Shown piece after piece: positions 16,388 to 25,281 of a stretch of DNA of 64,000 nt. How positions within the stretch are numbered: the stretch's first letter is position 1; every line of letters starts with the position of its first letter. The notes beneath the pieces are model-generated. The model was not told the DNA's origin, did no database searches, and saw nothing but the letters and a program-made list of their open reading frames with translations. The DNA is from Halobaculum saliterrae (GTDB taxonomy: Archaea > Halobacteriota > Halobacteria > Halobacteriales > Haloferacaceae), in contig NZ_WUUS01000010.1 of NCBI RefSeq assembly GCF_009831625.1, positions 62,001 through 126,000 of the forward strand. The letters are read 5' to 3'. The translations under genes were made by a program, and so were the position numbers.

Positions 16388-19300
16388 ATGGCAACCCAGG
16401 ACCTAGGGGTCGACGAACGATGGGAGACATCCGCCGCATCGCTGGGCCACGATCGGCCGGACGTGCGGGAGTACGCCGAACTGGCGTCAGATCTGCGGGA
16501 CCGCGTCGACGGCGAGGTCCAGTTCGACGAGTACGCGCAGGTGCTGTACGCGACCGACGGCTCCATCTACGGGGCGAAACCGGCGGGCGTCGTCTGCCCC
16601 CGCGACGCCGCCGACGTGGTCGCGGCTCACGAGGTGGCCGCCGAGCACGGGGTCCCGGTGCTCCCGCGCGGGACAGGCTCGTCGCTGGCGGGACAGACGG
16701 TCGGGCCGGGGTGTGTCGTCCTCGACACCACGAAGCACATGGACGACATCGTCGACGTCGACCCGGCGGCGCAGGAGGCGACCGTCCAGCCGGGCGTCGT
16801 ACAGGACCACCTCGACGCGCGGCTGGCTGAGGACGGCCTGAAGTTCGCGCCCGACCCCGCCTCGTCGGGCCGTGCGACCGTCGTCGGCGGCATCGGCAAC
16901 AACTCCACGGGCGCCCACTCGGTGCGATACGGGATCACGGACGCCTACACCGAGGAGTTGGACGTCGTGCTCGCGGACGGAACCCGGATCCACACCCGCG
17001 AGGTCGTCCTCGGCTCCGAGGAGCACGAGGAGCTCCTCGACGGCGGGGGTATCGAGGCGGAACTGTACCGCACCGTCGAGCGACTCGTCCGGGACAACGA
17101 GGCGGAGATCGACGAGAAGTACCCGAACCTGAAGCGGTCGGTGTCGGGGTACAACCTCCACAAGGTGATCTACGAGACCGACGCCGGCGAGGAGGTCATC
17201 AACCTCTCGAAGCTGTTCGTCGGCGCGGAGGGAACCCTGGGCACGATCGTCGAGGCGACCGTCTCGCTGGTCACCAAGCCCGAGGAGACGGCGCTCGCGC
17301 TGTACTGCTTCGACGACCTCGTCGACGCGATGGAGGCCGTGCCGGTCGCGCTGGAGTACCCCGTGAGCGCGGTCGAGTTGATGGACGACGAGGTGTTCCG
17401 CCTCGCGCGCGAGTCGACCGAATACGCCCAGTACGAGGAACCCATCCCGGACGGCGCGGCGGCGGCGCTGATGCTGGAGTGGGACTCGGAGCTGGTGGAC
17501 GACTTCGAGGGGGCGATGGCCGACACCCACGAGGAGTTCCTCGAGTCGGGCACGGCCTTCGACGTGTTGGAGGCGTACACTGAGGAGGAACAGGGCGACC
17601 TCTGGAAGCTCCGGAAGGCCGCGATCCCCCTGTTGATGAGTCTGCAGGGTGACCCGAAGCCGTATCCGTTCATCGAGGACGCGACGGTGCCGCCCGAGGA
17701 GCTGGCCGAGTACGTCGGGGAGTTCGAGGACGTGCTCGACGACCACGGTACCTCCGCCGCGTACTTCGCGCACGCGGGCTCGGGGACGCTCCACATCCGG
17801 CCCATCCTCAACCTGAAGCAGGACGAGGGCATCCAGAAGATGCACTCGATCACCGACGACGTGACCGACCTCGTGCTCGACCACTTCGGGGCGTTCTCCG
17901 GCGAGCACGGCGACGGCCTCGCGCGCACGGAGTTCAACCCCAAGATGTACGGCGAGGACCTGTGGGGCGCGTTCCAGGAGCTGAAGTCCACGTTCGACCC
18001 CGACTGGCGGATGAACCCCGGGAAGGTCGTCTACGTCGACGGCGACACCGCCGACGAGCGTGGCTACCCCGACTCCGCGGCCGACACGGACATGCGGGAG
18101 AACCTCCGCTACGGCGCGGAGTACCAGTCCATCGAGCCCCAAACCGCGATCGACTTCTCCGACGAGGGCGGGTTCTCCCACCTCGTCGAGCTGTGCAACG
18201 GCTGCGGCACCTGCCGGGAGACCGAGGGCGACGTGATGTGCCCGACGTACCGCGCGTCGGGCGAGGAGATCCAGGCGACCCGCGGGCGCGCCAACATGCT
18301 CCGGGCGGCCATCTCCGGGGAGTTGTCCGAGGACGAGATCCACTCCGACCGCTTCCAGGAGGAGGTGCTCGGCCTGTGTGTCGGCTGTAAAGGCTGTATG
18401 TCCGACTGCCCGACCGGAGTCGACCTGGCGAAGCTCAAAGCGGAGGTGAAACACGAGCACCACGAGGAGGAGGGTGCGGGCCTCCGCGAGCGCGTCTTCG
18501 CGGACATCGACGCCGCCAGCCGGATCGGCAGCGCGCTCGCGCCCGTCGCCAACGCGGCGACGAAGCTGCCCGGCGCGCGGACGGTGATGGAGAAGACGCT
18601 CGGGATCGCCAGCGACCGCGAGCTTCCCACCTTCACGCGCGACACGTTCCGGAAGCGGTGGGAGCGTCGCGGCGGCGCCGCGGTGAGCGCCGCCGAGGCG
18701 GACGCGCGGGTCGTCCTGTTCCCGGACACGTACACGAACTACAGCATGCCCGACGCCGGGATGGCCGCCGTCGAGGTGTTGGAGGCGGCGAACGTTCACG
18801 TCCGCGTCCCCGACGACCTCGCGGCGTCGGGGCGTGCCGCCTTCTCGAGCGGGTTCCTGGAGAAGGCGCGCGAGCGCGCCGCCGAGAACGTCGAGCGGCT
18901 CGAGTCACTCGTCTCGGAGGGGTACAGCGTCGTGTTCGTCGAGCCGTCCGACGCCGTGATGTTCCAGGACGAGTATCTGGACCTCCTTGACGGGGACGCC
19001 GTCGAGGCGGTGTCGGCGGCCAGCTACGGGGTGCTGGAGTACGTCGACGCGACCCGGCTCGACGAGGCGATCGAGTTCCGCGAGGCGCCCGAGGCCGGCG
19101 AGGCGGTCGCGTATCACGGCCACTGCAACCAGAAGTCGCTGAACAAGGACCACCACGCTGTCGGGGTGCTTCGACGCGCCGGCTACGACGTCGACCCGCT
19201 GGACACCACCTGCTGTGGGATGGCCGGCAGCTTCGGCTACGAGGCCGAACACTACGAGCTATCGAAGGCGATCGGGTCGCTGCTGTTCGAGGAGGTCGAC

Positions 19301-19426
19301 GAGAGCCCCGCGGAAGCGGTCACCGCCCCCGGGGCCTCCTGCCGGTCCCAACTGGGCGATCGGGAGGGAACGAGCGAGCAGCCGCCCCACCCGATCGAGA
19401 AGGTGGCGGCCGCCCTGGTCGAGTAG
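16388..19426 (+). CDS. Fused FAD-linked oxidase / Fe-S / CCG-domain 2-hydroxyacid dehydrogenase
   Basis: A 1012-residue GlcD-GlpC fusion, probably a D-lactate or glycolate dehydrogenase feeding electrons to the respiratory chain. Residues about 65-245 are a PCMH FAD-binding domain (PRGTGSSLAGQTV, GGIGNNSTGAHSVRYG). About 270-550 is the FAD-oxidase C domain, ending AHAGSGTLHIRP and GEHGDG. Two 4Fe-4S clusters follow (CNGCGTC and CVGCKGCMSDCP), and the C-terminus has a CCG-type domain (HGHCNQKS, TTCCGMAGSFG). All cluster Cys look intact. The divergent neighbour is the glyoxalase-fold gene, loosely consistent with lactate metabolism. Confidence 0.9.
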   Translation: MATQDLGVDERWETSAASLGHDRPDVREYAELASDLRDRVDGEVQFDEYAQVLYATDGSIYGAKPAGVVCPRDAADVVAAHEVAAEHGVPVLPRGTGSSLAGQTVGPGCVVLDTTKHMDDIVDVDPAAQEATVQPGVVQDHLDARLAEDGLKFAPDPASSGRATVVGGIGNNSTGAHSVRYGITDAYTEELDVVLADGTRIHTREVVLGSEEHEELLDGGGIEAELYRTVERLVRDNEAEIDEKYPNLKRSVSGYNLHKVIYETDAGEEVINLSKLFVGAEGTLGTIVEATVSLVTKPEETALALYCFDDLVDAMEAVPVALEYPVSAVELMDDEVFRLARESTEYAQYEEPIPDGAAAALMLEWDSELVDDFEGAMADTHEEFLESGTAFDVLEAYTEEEQGDLWKLRKAAIPLLMSLQGDPKPYPFIEDATVPPEELAEYVGEFEDVLDDHGTSAAYFAHAGSGTLHIRPILNLKQDEGIQKMHSITDDVTDLVLDHFGAFSGEHGDGLARTEFNPKMYGEDLWGAFQELKSTFDPDWRMNPGKVVYVDGDTADERGYPDSAADTDMRENLRYGAEYQSIEPQTAIDFSDEGGFSHLVELCNGCGTCRETEGDVMCPTYRASGEEIQATRGRANMLRAAISGELSEDEIHSDRFQEEVLGLCVGCKGCMSDCPTGVDLAKLKAEVKHEHHEEEGAGLRERVFADIDAASRIGSALAPVANAATKLPGARTVMEKTLGIASDRELPTFTRDTFRKRWERRGGAAVSAAEADARVVLFPDTYTNYSMPDAGMAAVEVLEAANVHVRVPDDLAASGRAAFSSGFLEKARERAAENVERLESLVSEGYSVVFVEPSDAVMFQDEYLDLLDGDAVEAVSAASYGVLEYVDATRLDEAIEFREAPEAGEAVAYHGHCNQKSLNKDHHAVGVLRRAGYDVDPLDTTCCGMAGSFGYEAEHYELSKAIGSLLFEEVDESPAEAVTAPGASCRSQLGDREGTSEQPPHPIEKVAAALVE

Positions 19427-19587
19427 TCGGTCCGTTCCCGACGTTATCCGGGTTGTACCGGATCGATTTACCGATAAAACTATACTACATAGTCGAACAT
19501 GTCGGTTACTGTGGCACGTATCATGTGGTACGGTGGCACGAGACCTGACACACGGTGACGTGACACGAAGAGGTGCAAGACAAGGCC

Positions 19588-21315
19588 ATGGAACCTGACG
19601 AGACACGCACGGACGGAGGCGTCACCTCGACGGGCAAGGACGCGGACGTCTTCGCCGAGGACGAGGTCGGAGAACAGTACCGCGATACGGTGTATCGCGA
19701 TATCGACTACGAGTCGCTGGAGTCGGCACCGGAGACGGCCGAGTACCCGAAGACGGACGGGGAAGGCCGGTTCAGGCTGGCGGAACTGCCGAAGGTGCCG
19801 AAGGTGTCCCACATCGTCGGGCCGAGCGCGATCATGCTCGGCGCATCGCTCGGCAGCGGGGAGACGATGTTCTGGCCGACGCTGGTCGCACAGAACGGCT
19901 GGGGACTGTACTGGGCGTTCTGGGTGGGAGTCATCACGCAGTTCTTCATCAACACCGAGCTCCAACGATGGACGATCGCCACCGGGGAGAGCATCTTCCG
20001 AGCGTTCGAGCGACTGAACTCGTTCTGGCCCTGGTTCTTCCTCGTGGCGGGGTTCCTCCACGTCGGCTGGCCCGGGTGGGCCGCGGGCGCGGCGGAGATG
20101 TTCGCGGCCGGCATCGGCATCGACCGGGGTAACTGGCCCGTCATCGGGATCGGGCTGATGATCCTCATCTGGCTGTCCTATCAGGCCGGCCCGATCGTGT
20201 ACAACATCATCGAGAAAGCCCAGGTCGCGTTGATGTTCGTGGCGATCGCGGGCGCGGTGGTGCTCATCTTCATCGTGGGCTCGGTCGGCCAACTCGCGAA
20301 CGTCCCCGGCGGGGCCGTCAACTTCGGCGCGCTCCCGCAGGACATGGACATCGCGGTGTTCCTCGGCGGGCTGGCGTACGCCGGCGCCGGCGGGTACATC
20401 AACCTCGCGCAGGGAGTGTGGGCCCGCGAGAAGGGGTACGGGATGGCCACCTACCAGGGGCGCGTCCTCAACCCGCTCCAGACCGGCGAGGGAGAGGTCG
20501 AGACCGTCCACGAGAGCGGGTTCGCGTTCGAACCGACCCAGACGAACATGCGTCGCTGGAAAGCGTGGTGGAAGATCTGCCAGCAGGAGCACTTCCTCAC
20601 GTTCGTCGTTGGCCTGCTGGTCGTCGCGACCGTCGCGATGACGATCACCGCGGAGTTCGCGTCCGGCACGGACGTCGGCGCCATCGACATGTGGATCAAC
20701 GTGGTGATCCCGGCCGTCGGGCCGTTGAGCGCGGCCCTGCTGTTCATCGTGCTGTTCATCGCGCTGTTCTCGACGCAGTACGCCATCCTCGAGGCGTTCG
20801 TCAGGAACAGCGTCGACATCCTGTACGAGATGTACGGGCGTAGCGCCGGCTGGGACCTGAACAAGGTGTTCATCGGCCTGCTCACCGGATTCACGCTGTG
20901 GGGGATCGCCATCATCGGCCTGCAGCTCCAGCAGCCGTGGATCCTGCTCGTGCTCGGTGCGGCCATCGCCGGCGTGATGATGTGGCCGTACAACGCCCTC
21001 GTCACGATCCTCAACACGACGCGGCTCCCCGAGCACACCGAGCCGGGCTGGGCGCGCGTCGTCGCGATGTGGTGGGCGACCGGGTTCTTCGGCTACTTCA
21101 GCATCCTGCTGATCAGCAGTCAGCTGGTCGGCCGGTTCGGCCTCGACGTCTTCGAGACGACGATCGGCGTCGTCGGGAGCGCTCCCGGCGGCTACGTGCT
21201 CTGGGTGCTGGCGCTCGTGGTGCAGGTGTACACCATGTACCGCTCGGCACAGGGGAAGATGCAGTCCAGCGACACTGTCGAGAACGCCGAGGAGGCGACG
21301 GGCCTGCTGGCCTGA
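19588..21315 (+). CDS. Nramp-related membrane transporter
   Basis: 575 residues: an acidic N-terminal tail (about 75 residues) and about 11 transmembrane helices of the APC/LeuT fold. The first helix reads GPSAIMLGASLGSGETMFWP, as in a divergent Nramp-related group, instead of the metal-binding DPGN of true Nramp; I also see no MPH motif in the sixth helix, where AGAGGYINLAQGVWAREKG stands. Calling it a manganese/iron transporter is therefore unsafe; the substrate is unknown. The upstream spacer contains AAAACTATACTAC, a possible TATA box, but it is about 100 bases from the ATG, so a leader would exist. Confidence 0.8.
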   Translation: MEPDETRTDGGVTSTGKDADVFAEDEVGEQYRDTVYRDIDYESLESAPETAEYPKTDGEGRFRLAELPKVPKVSHIVGPSAIMLGASLGSGETMFWPTLVAQNGWGLYWAFWVGVITQFFINTELQRWTIATGESIFRAFERLNSFWPWFFLVAGFLHVGWPGWAAGAAEMFAAGIGIDRGNWPVIGIGLMILIWLSYQAGPIVYNIIEKAQVALMFVAIAGAVVLIFIVGSVGQLANVPGGAVNFGALPQDMDIAVFLGGLAYAGAGGYINLAQGVWAREKGYGMATYQGRVLNPLQTGEGEVETVHESGFAFEPTQTNMRRWKAWWKICQQEHFLTFVVGLLVVATVAMTITAEFASGTDVGAIDMWINVVIPAVGPLSAALLFIVLFIALFSTQYAILEAFVRNSVDILYEMYGRSAGWDLNKVFIGLLTGFTLWGIAIIGLQLQQPWILLVLGAAIAGVMMWPYNALVTILNTTRLPEHTEPGWARVVAMWWATGFFGYFSILLISSQLVGRFGLDVFETTIGVVGSAPGGYVLWVLALVVQVYTMYRSAQGKMQSSDTVENAEEATGLLA

Positions 21316-21412
21316 CGCCCCCGCCGCGTCGTTCTCAGATCGCATCGAGCGACGACCGATCGCGGATCGCCCGCACGTTATTTCACGAATGCCCGGAACA
21401 CCGAACACGACC

Positions 21413-21871
21413 ATGACCGACGACATTGACGCGCCCGAGGACATCGAGGACCCCGAGGACGTCGCCGCGCTGCTCGTAGCCTATCGGCTCCTCGTCTACT
21501 TCGGCGGACTCGCCGTCATCGGCGCTCCGCTCGCGCTACAGAGCCTCGCGGGGGTGACGACGCCCGCTTCAGTTCGGGCCGCCCTCACGGTCACCGTGGT
21601 CGCGCTGATGATCGTCACGTACCTCTCAGAGCGTCGCGTGGGCGGCCCACCGGCGTCGAGATCGGCGCCCGGCGCGGACGCCTCGACCGCGAACTCGTCG
21701 AACGATGGCTACCCGCTCCGGACGCGGGTCGCGGTCGCCGCGGCGGTACTCGGGCTGGCGATCGGCGTGTACGTCGCCCTGGAGGTGTCGCGGGTCGGCG
21801 GGGTGCTGTTCGTCGCCGGCTCGTACATGTTCGCGTATCTCGCATACGACAGCGACTGGGGTGACCGATGA
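21413..21871 (+). CDS. Unknown four-helix membrane protein
   Basis: 152 residues with an acidic N-terminus and four hydrophobic segments (about 22-45, 53-72, 101-121 and 126-147), joined by a Ser/Ala-rich loop. I do not recognise a family. An ATG at 21389 is also in frame, but the TATA-like GTTATTTC near 21378-21385 is about 30 bases before 21413, which favours the later ATG. The stop overlaps the next start by 4 bases, so the two are cotranscribed. Confidence 0.75.
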   Translation: MTDDIDAPEDIEDPEDVAALLVAYRLLVYFGGLAVIGAPLALQSLAGVTTPASVRAALTVTVVALMIVTYLSERRVGGPPASRSAPGADASTANSSNDGYPLRTRVAVAAAVLGLAIGVYVALEVSRVGGVLFVAGSYMFAYLAYDSDWGDR

Positions 21872-22419
21872 GTTCCGACGCCGCCGACGGAGCGGACGCC
21901 CCTGACCCGACCGACGACGGGACGGACGACGAGATCGGCGACTCCGGGATCGAGATCGAGGTACACGGTCACTTCGGCATGACGGGGTCCTTCCCGCTCC
22001 GGATCTGCGAGCTGTTCTTCGCCTCCGACGGCGTCCACCTCGCGGAGTACGGCATGATCACGCCGCTGTTCGGGCTGGGCGTCGGCAAGCACGAACGGGA
22101 GGCGGCCGCGATGAACGAGCTGCTCGATCGCTACGGGATCGACGAGGTGATCGCGCGTTCGGACGCGGTGACGTGGCTCTCGTACGACGGCCTCGACCGG
22201 GTGGTCGTGAGCGACGGCGGACGGCTGGGCAACGCCCGCGTGGGAGTGTACCCCGAGACCGGCGACTCCCACGCCTACCGGATCCACGACGACGAGTTCG
22301 ACGCCGAGGCGTTCGTCGACGAGCTGTCGGAGCTCGGCGAGGATCGCGGCTTCGAGGTCGTCTCGGAGTCCGGACTGGGGTACAGACCGCGGGAGAGTCT
22401 CGATCGGTTCTTCGGCTGA
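21868..22419 (+). CDS. Unknown acidic soluble protein
   Basis: 183 residues, translationally coupled (ATGA overlap, GGTGA just upstream) to the membrane protein before it. After an acidic tail of about 28 residues the body starts IEIEVHGHFGMTGSFPLRICELFFASDGVHLAEYGMITPLFGLG, which is conserved-looking and strand-rich. No catalytic motif is recognisable. A role coupled with the preceding membrane protein is inferred from the overlap only. Confidence 0.75.
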   Translation: MSSDAADGADAPDPTDDGTDDEIGDSGIEIEVHGHFGMTGSFPLRICELFFASDGVHLAEYGMITPLFGLGVGKHEREAAAMNELLDRYGIDEVIARSDAVTWLSYDGLDRVVVSDGGRLGNARVGVYPETGDSHAYRIHDDEFDAEAFVDELSELGEDRGFEVVSESGLGYRPRESLDRFFG

Positions 22420-22447
22420 CGACGCGTCGGGGTCCGCCGCGGGCCGC

Positions 22448-23092
22448 TCACTCCGGGTCGCCGACGCCGAGGGCCGCGAGCGCGTGTCCGACCGAGGCGA
22501 CGGCGATCCCGAACCCGTAGATCGCCACAAGCAACACCCCGATCGCCGTCGAGCGTGGCGGCGACGAGCGCTTTCGGAGGCGGGCCAAGCGCGCGCAGCG
22601 CCGCACGAGTCGCCGGACCGCGCGGGCGGTCATCCCGTCGGGACGGGCCGCGAGCGTGTCCGCGATCGGCGGCGACACGGTCTCGTACAGCGACACGAGC
22701 GGTCGCCCGGCGGGCGACGGGGCCAGCGCGTCGTCTCTGAACCCGCGTAACGCCGACAGCGTCTCCTCCTCGCCGGCCACCGCGGTGGTGATGAAACAGG
22801 AGCTGTGGTGCTGTTCGACGGAGACGCGTGCGAGGTCGCGCTTCCGGTAGGTGACCGTCTCGCGCTCGGGGAATCCCGGGTCCGTCGAGACGAGGAACGC
22901 CGCCTCGGTCTCGCGGAGGTACGAGTCCCCGTGCTCGTGCCGGTCGCCCTCGGTCGTCACCACCTCGACGTACTTCTGCCGGCCGTCGCCGACCGCCTCC
23001 TCCGCGAGCGGCGCCGGCTCGTCGCCGCCGTCGGGCACCGAGGGAGTCGCCTCCTCCTCGTCAGCCCCGCTGTTCGCCGTGTCGTCGTCCAT
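22448..23092 (-). CDS. CFI-box domain protein with C-terminal membrane anchor
   Basis: 214 residues. The N-terminal half (about 38-92) is a small strand-rich domain. Then comes the CFI-box: CFITTAVAGEEE beginning at Cys99, followed by LRGFRDDAL, PLVSLYETVSPP, the signature of CFI-box/CFI-CTERM proteins, where the Cys is thought to be a processing or modification point. A basic stretch and one transmembrane helix (about 183-207) follow, so here the box is not at the C-terminal end. Function unknown. Start ATG 23092 with a possible TATA box (GTTTTTGAC, minus strand) about 30 bases upstream. Confidence 0.78.
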   Translation of the reverse strand: MDDDTANSGADEEEATPSVPDGGDEPAPLAEEAVGDGRQKYVEVVTTEGDRHEHGDSYLRETEAAFLVSTDPGFPERETVTYRKRDLARVSVEQHHSSCFITTAVAGEEETLSALRGFRDDALAPSPAGRPLVSLYETVSPPIADTLAARPDGMTARAVRRLVRRCARLARLRKRSSPPRSTAIGVLLVAIYGFGIAVASVGHALAALGVGDPE

Positions 23093-23180
23093 CGTGGCTC
23101 CCGGTACCGCACAGCGTGTCAAAAACCCCCAGTACGGGATCGGGTCGCTCGGCTTATCCCCGTCTGTCGACTCCGACGAC

Positions 23181-23363
23181 ATGATGACGGAGCTAACGAC
23201 TTCACAGTTCGCAGACCTTCTGAACAAGACAATATTCGTCTCCGCGATCGCCGTCTCGGCGAAGCTGCTGAGCGAGGGGATCGTCCTCACCGCGGTCGGG
23301 CTGTTGCTTCCGCTGATCTTCTTCGGGTACCTGAAGTACACCGACGCCGACCTCATGCGCTGA
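23181..23363 (+). CDS. 60-residue membrane protein, paralogue A
   Basis: A small protein with two hydrophobic segments (about 17-34 and 37-50). It shares an alignable pattern with the 59-residue protein at 23851-24030: LL-N/R-K/R-TI at the start of helix 1, L-S/A-EGI between the helices, and F-x-Y-L/M-K/R-x-x-TDA-x-L at the end. Both starts ATG-ATG (23181/23184) are possible. GCTTATCC near 23152-23159 is a suitably placed TATA box. No known family recognised. Confidence 0.7.
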   Translation: MMTELTTSQFADLLNKTIFVSAIAVSAKLLSEGIVLTAVGLLLPLIFFGYLKYTDADLMR

Positions 23364-23433
23364 GCGGCCCGACGCCCATCGAAGCGGCTGTACCACCCAA
23401 ACACGTACACCGTTCGATCGCGTACCGTTCACG

Positions 23434-23757
23434 ATGATCGATCTCTCATCCGTGCGCGAGAGCGGGCTGGACGTCGTCCTCCTCGGCGTCCTCGTGGCCG
23501 GGATCGGGGCGTCCGCGGGGATCGTCTCGGGGTCCGCGAGCGCGACGCCGTCGTTCGTCAGGTTCTTTCAGGTTCCGAAGGGGACGACGTACCCGGCGGC
23601 GCTTCCACAGGACAAGGCGCTGCTGCTGTTGACCGATCCACGAACCGCGGACGCGGCCGCCGGCGGCGTCGGGTCCAGCGGGGGGATCGGCCCCGTGTTG
23701 GTCGCCGTCGGCGTGATGCTCGTGGCGCTGGGACTGTTCCTCTGGCGCGGCGAGTGA
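23434..23757 (+). CDS. 107-residue membrane protein
   Basis: Two transmembrane helices flank a luminal or extracellular loop: about 13-33 (VVLLGVLVAGIGASAGIVSG) and 85-103. The loop contains FFQVPKGTTYPAALP and an Ala/Gly-rich stretch before the second helix. No family recognised. It sits between the two ~60-residue paralogues in the same orientation, with gaps of 70 and 93 bases. Confidence 0.65.
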   Translation: MIDLSSVRESGLDVVLLGVLVAGIGASAGIVSGSASATPSFVRFFQVPKGTTYPAALPQDKALLLLTDPRTADAAAGGVGSSGGIGPVLVAVGVMLVALGLFLWRGE

Positions 23758-23850
23758 GCCCGGTCGGTCGCCGGGCACGGCGAGCCCGGCGGCGGAGGGC
23801 GGTCGCAGTTCGGCCCGTGTGCTTTTGCTCGTCCACGCCGTTATCCGGTC

Positions 23851-24030
23851 GTGTCCGACCCCGTCAGTGGACTGCTCGGCGCCGTTCTCCTCCGGACGAT
23901 CCTCGTCGGCGCGGTGCTGGTCGTGATGCGGTTCCTCGCCGAGGGGATCTATCAGCCGGCGCTCGCGCTCGGGGGCGTGCTCGCGGTGTTCGCGTACATG
24001 CGGATAACGGACGCGGCGCTGCTGGAGTGA
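23851..24030 (+). CDS. 59-residue membrane protein, paralogue B
   Basis: A GTG-started frame VSDPVSGLLGAVLLRTILVG... ending TDAALLE. It aligns end to end with the 60-residue protein at 23181-23363 (LLRTI, FLAEGI, YMRITDA against LLNKTI, LLSEGI, YLKYTDA), which is the main reason to trust both as genes. Two helices are predicted. GCTTTTGC centred about 27 bases upstream could be its TATA box. Confidence 0.68.
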   Translation: MSDPVSGLLGAVLLRTILVGAVLVVMRFLAEGIYQPALALGGVLAVFAYMRITDAALLE

Positions 24031-24051
24031 GCGAGGCTTCCGAGCGGGGGC

Positions 24052-25092
24052 TCAGATCCAGCCCTCTTCGGCGAGCAACTCGCCGTTGAGCAGCGAGGCG
24101 CCCGCGGCGCCGCGGATCGTGTTGTGCGCGAGGCAGTTGTACTTCACACCCGCGGCCGTCGACTGGACGCCGCCGGCGACGACCTGCATGCCGTCGCCGC
24201 GCATGCGGTCCATCCGGGGCTGGGGACGCTCCGGCTGGTCGTCGCCGAAGACGTGGATGAGCTGGTCCGGGGAGGAGGGCAGATCGGCGCTCGGGAACGA
24301 CTCCATCGCCTCGCGGACGGCCGCGGGCTCGGGGTCGTCGGCGAGTTCGGCGAAGACGTTCTCCAGGTGGCCGTCGATCGTGGGGATCCGGTTACAGGAG
24401 GCGTCGACCTCCGCCGAGTGAAGCGACAGCTCGGCGCCGTCGAACTCGCCGAGGAGCTTCCGGCTCTCCGTCTCCATCTTCTCCTCCTCGCCCCCGATGT
24501 GGGGGATCGCGTTGTCGATGATCTCCATCGACGTGACGCCCGAGTAGCCCGCGCCCGAGACCGCCTGCAGCGTCGACGCCTGCACGCGCTCGAGGCCGAA
24601 CTCGTCGAGCGCCGCCAGCGTCGGCACCATCGTGATCGTCGAGCAGTTCGGGTTCTTCACGAGCGCGCCGTCCCAGCCGCGCTCGTCGCGCTGGACCTCG
24701 ATGAGGTCGAGGTGGCCGGGGTTGATCTCGGGGATCGTGAGCGGCACGTCCTCGGCCATGCGGTCGTTCGAGGAGTTCGAGGAGACGACGTAGCCCGCCT
24801 CACAGAGGTCGGGTTCGATCTCCGCGGCGACGCCCGAGGGGAGCGACGAGAACAGCAGGTCGACGTCGTCCGGGATCGCCGAGGGGTCGGTCTCGCGGAC
24901 GGTGCTGTCCCGGACCGCCTCCGGGATGGCGGAGTCGAGGCGCCACTTGGCCGCCTCGCGGTACGGTTCGCCCGCCGAGGACTCGCTGGCGGTCAGACAC
25001 GCGATCTCGAACCGCGGGTGGCCGTCGAGCAGTTGGATGAACCGTTGGCCCACGGCACCGGTCGCGCCGAGGATACCGACTCGATGAGTCAT
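24052..25092 (-). CDS. asd: Aspartate-semialdehyde dehydrogenase
   Basis: A 346-residue NADPH enzyme reducing aspartyl phosphate to aspartate semialdehyde, at the branch to threonine, methionine and lysine. NADP motif GILGATGAVGQRFIQLL starts at residue 5; the active-site Cys is in VKNPNCSTI, and the later SGAGYSGV and AEVDASCNRIPT segments match the archaeal/fungal-type enzyme. The ATG at 25092 is supported by TCTTATTCG on the minus strand about 27 bases upstream. The cystathionine gamma-synthase-type gene lies directly upstream in the same direction. Confidence 0.96.
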   Translation of the reverse strand: MTHRVGILGATGAVGQRFIQLLDGHPRFEIACLTASESSAGEPYREAAKWRLDSAIPEAVRDSTVRETDPSAIPDDVDLLFSSLPSGVAAEIEPDLCEAGYVVSSNSSNDRMAEDVPLTIPEINPGHLDLIEVQRDERGWDGALVKNPNCSTITMVPTLAALDEFGLERVQASTLQAVSGAGYSGVTSMEIIDNAIPHIGGEEEKMETESRKLLGEFDGAELSLHSAEVDASCNRIPTIDGHLENVFAELADDPEPAAVREAMESFPSADLPSSPDQLIHVFGDDQPERPQPRMDRMRGDGMQVVAGGVQSTAAGVKYNCLAHNTIRGAAGASLLNGELLAEEGWI

Positions 25093-25281
25093 TGTGTGTC
25101 GCTGTGGCATACGCGAATAAGACCCTTCGGATACGCGGAGGAACGGCGAGGATTGCCGCGGCCGCGGTCCGTCGGCGGCGACCGCGTGCCGACGAGAACT
25201 CGTCGGCGTGTGCCCGCCATCGTCGGCGGATCCTCGGTCGTCCCGGGGACGGCCTCCGGGAAGGTGTGGCGCCGCGGGGGA

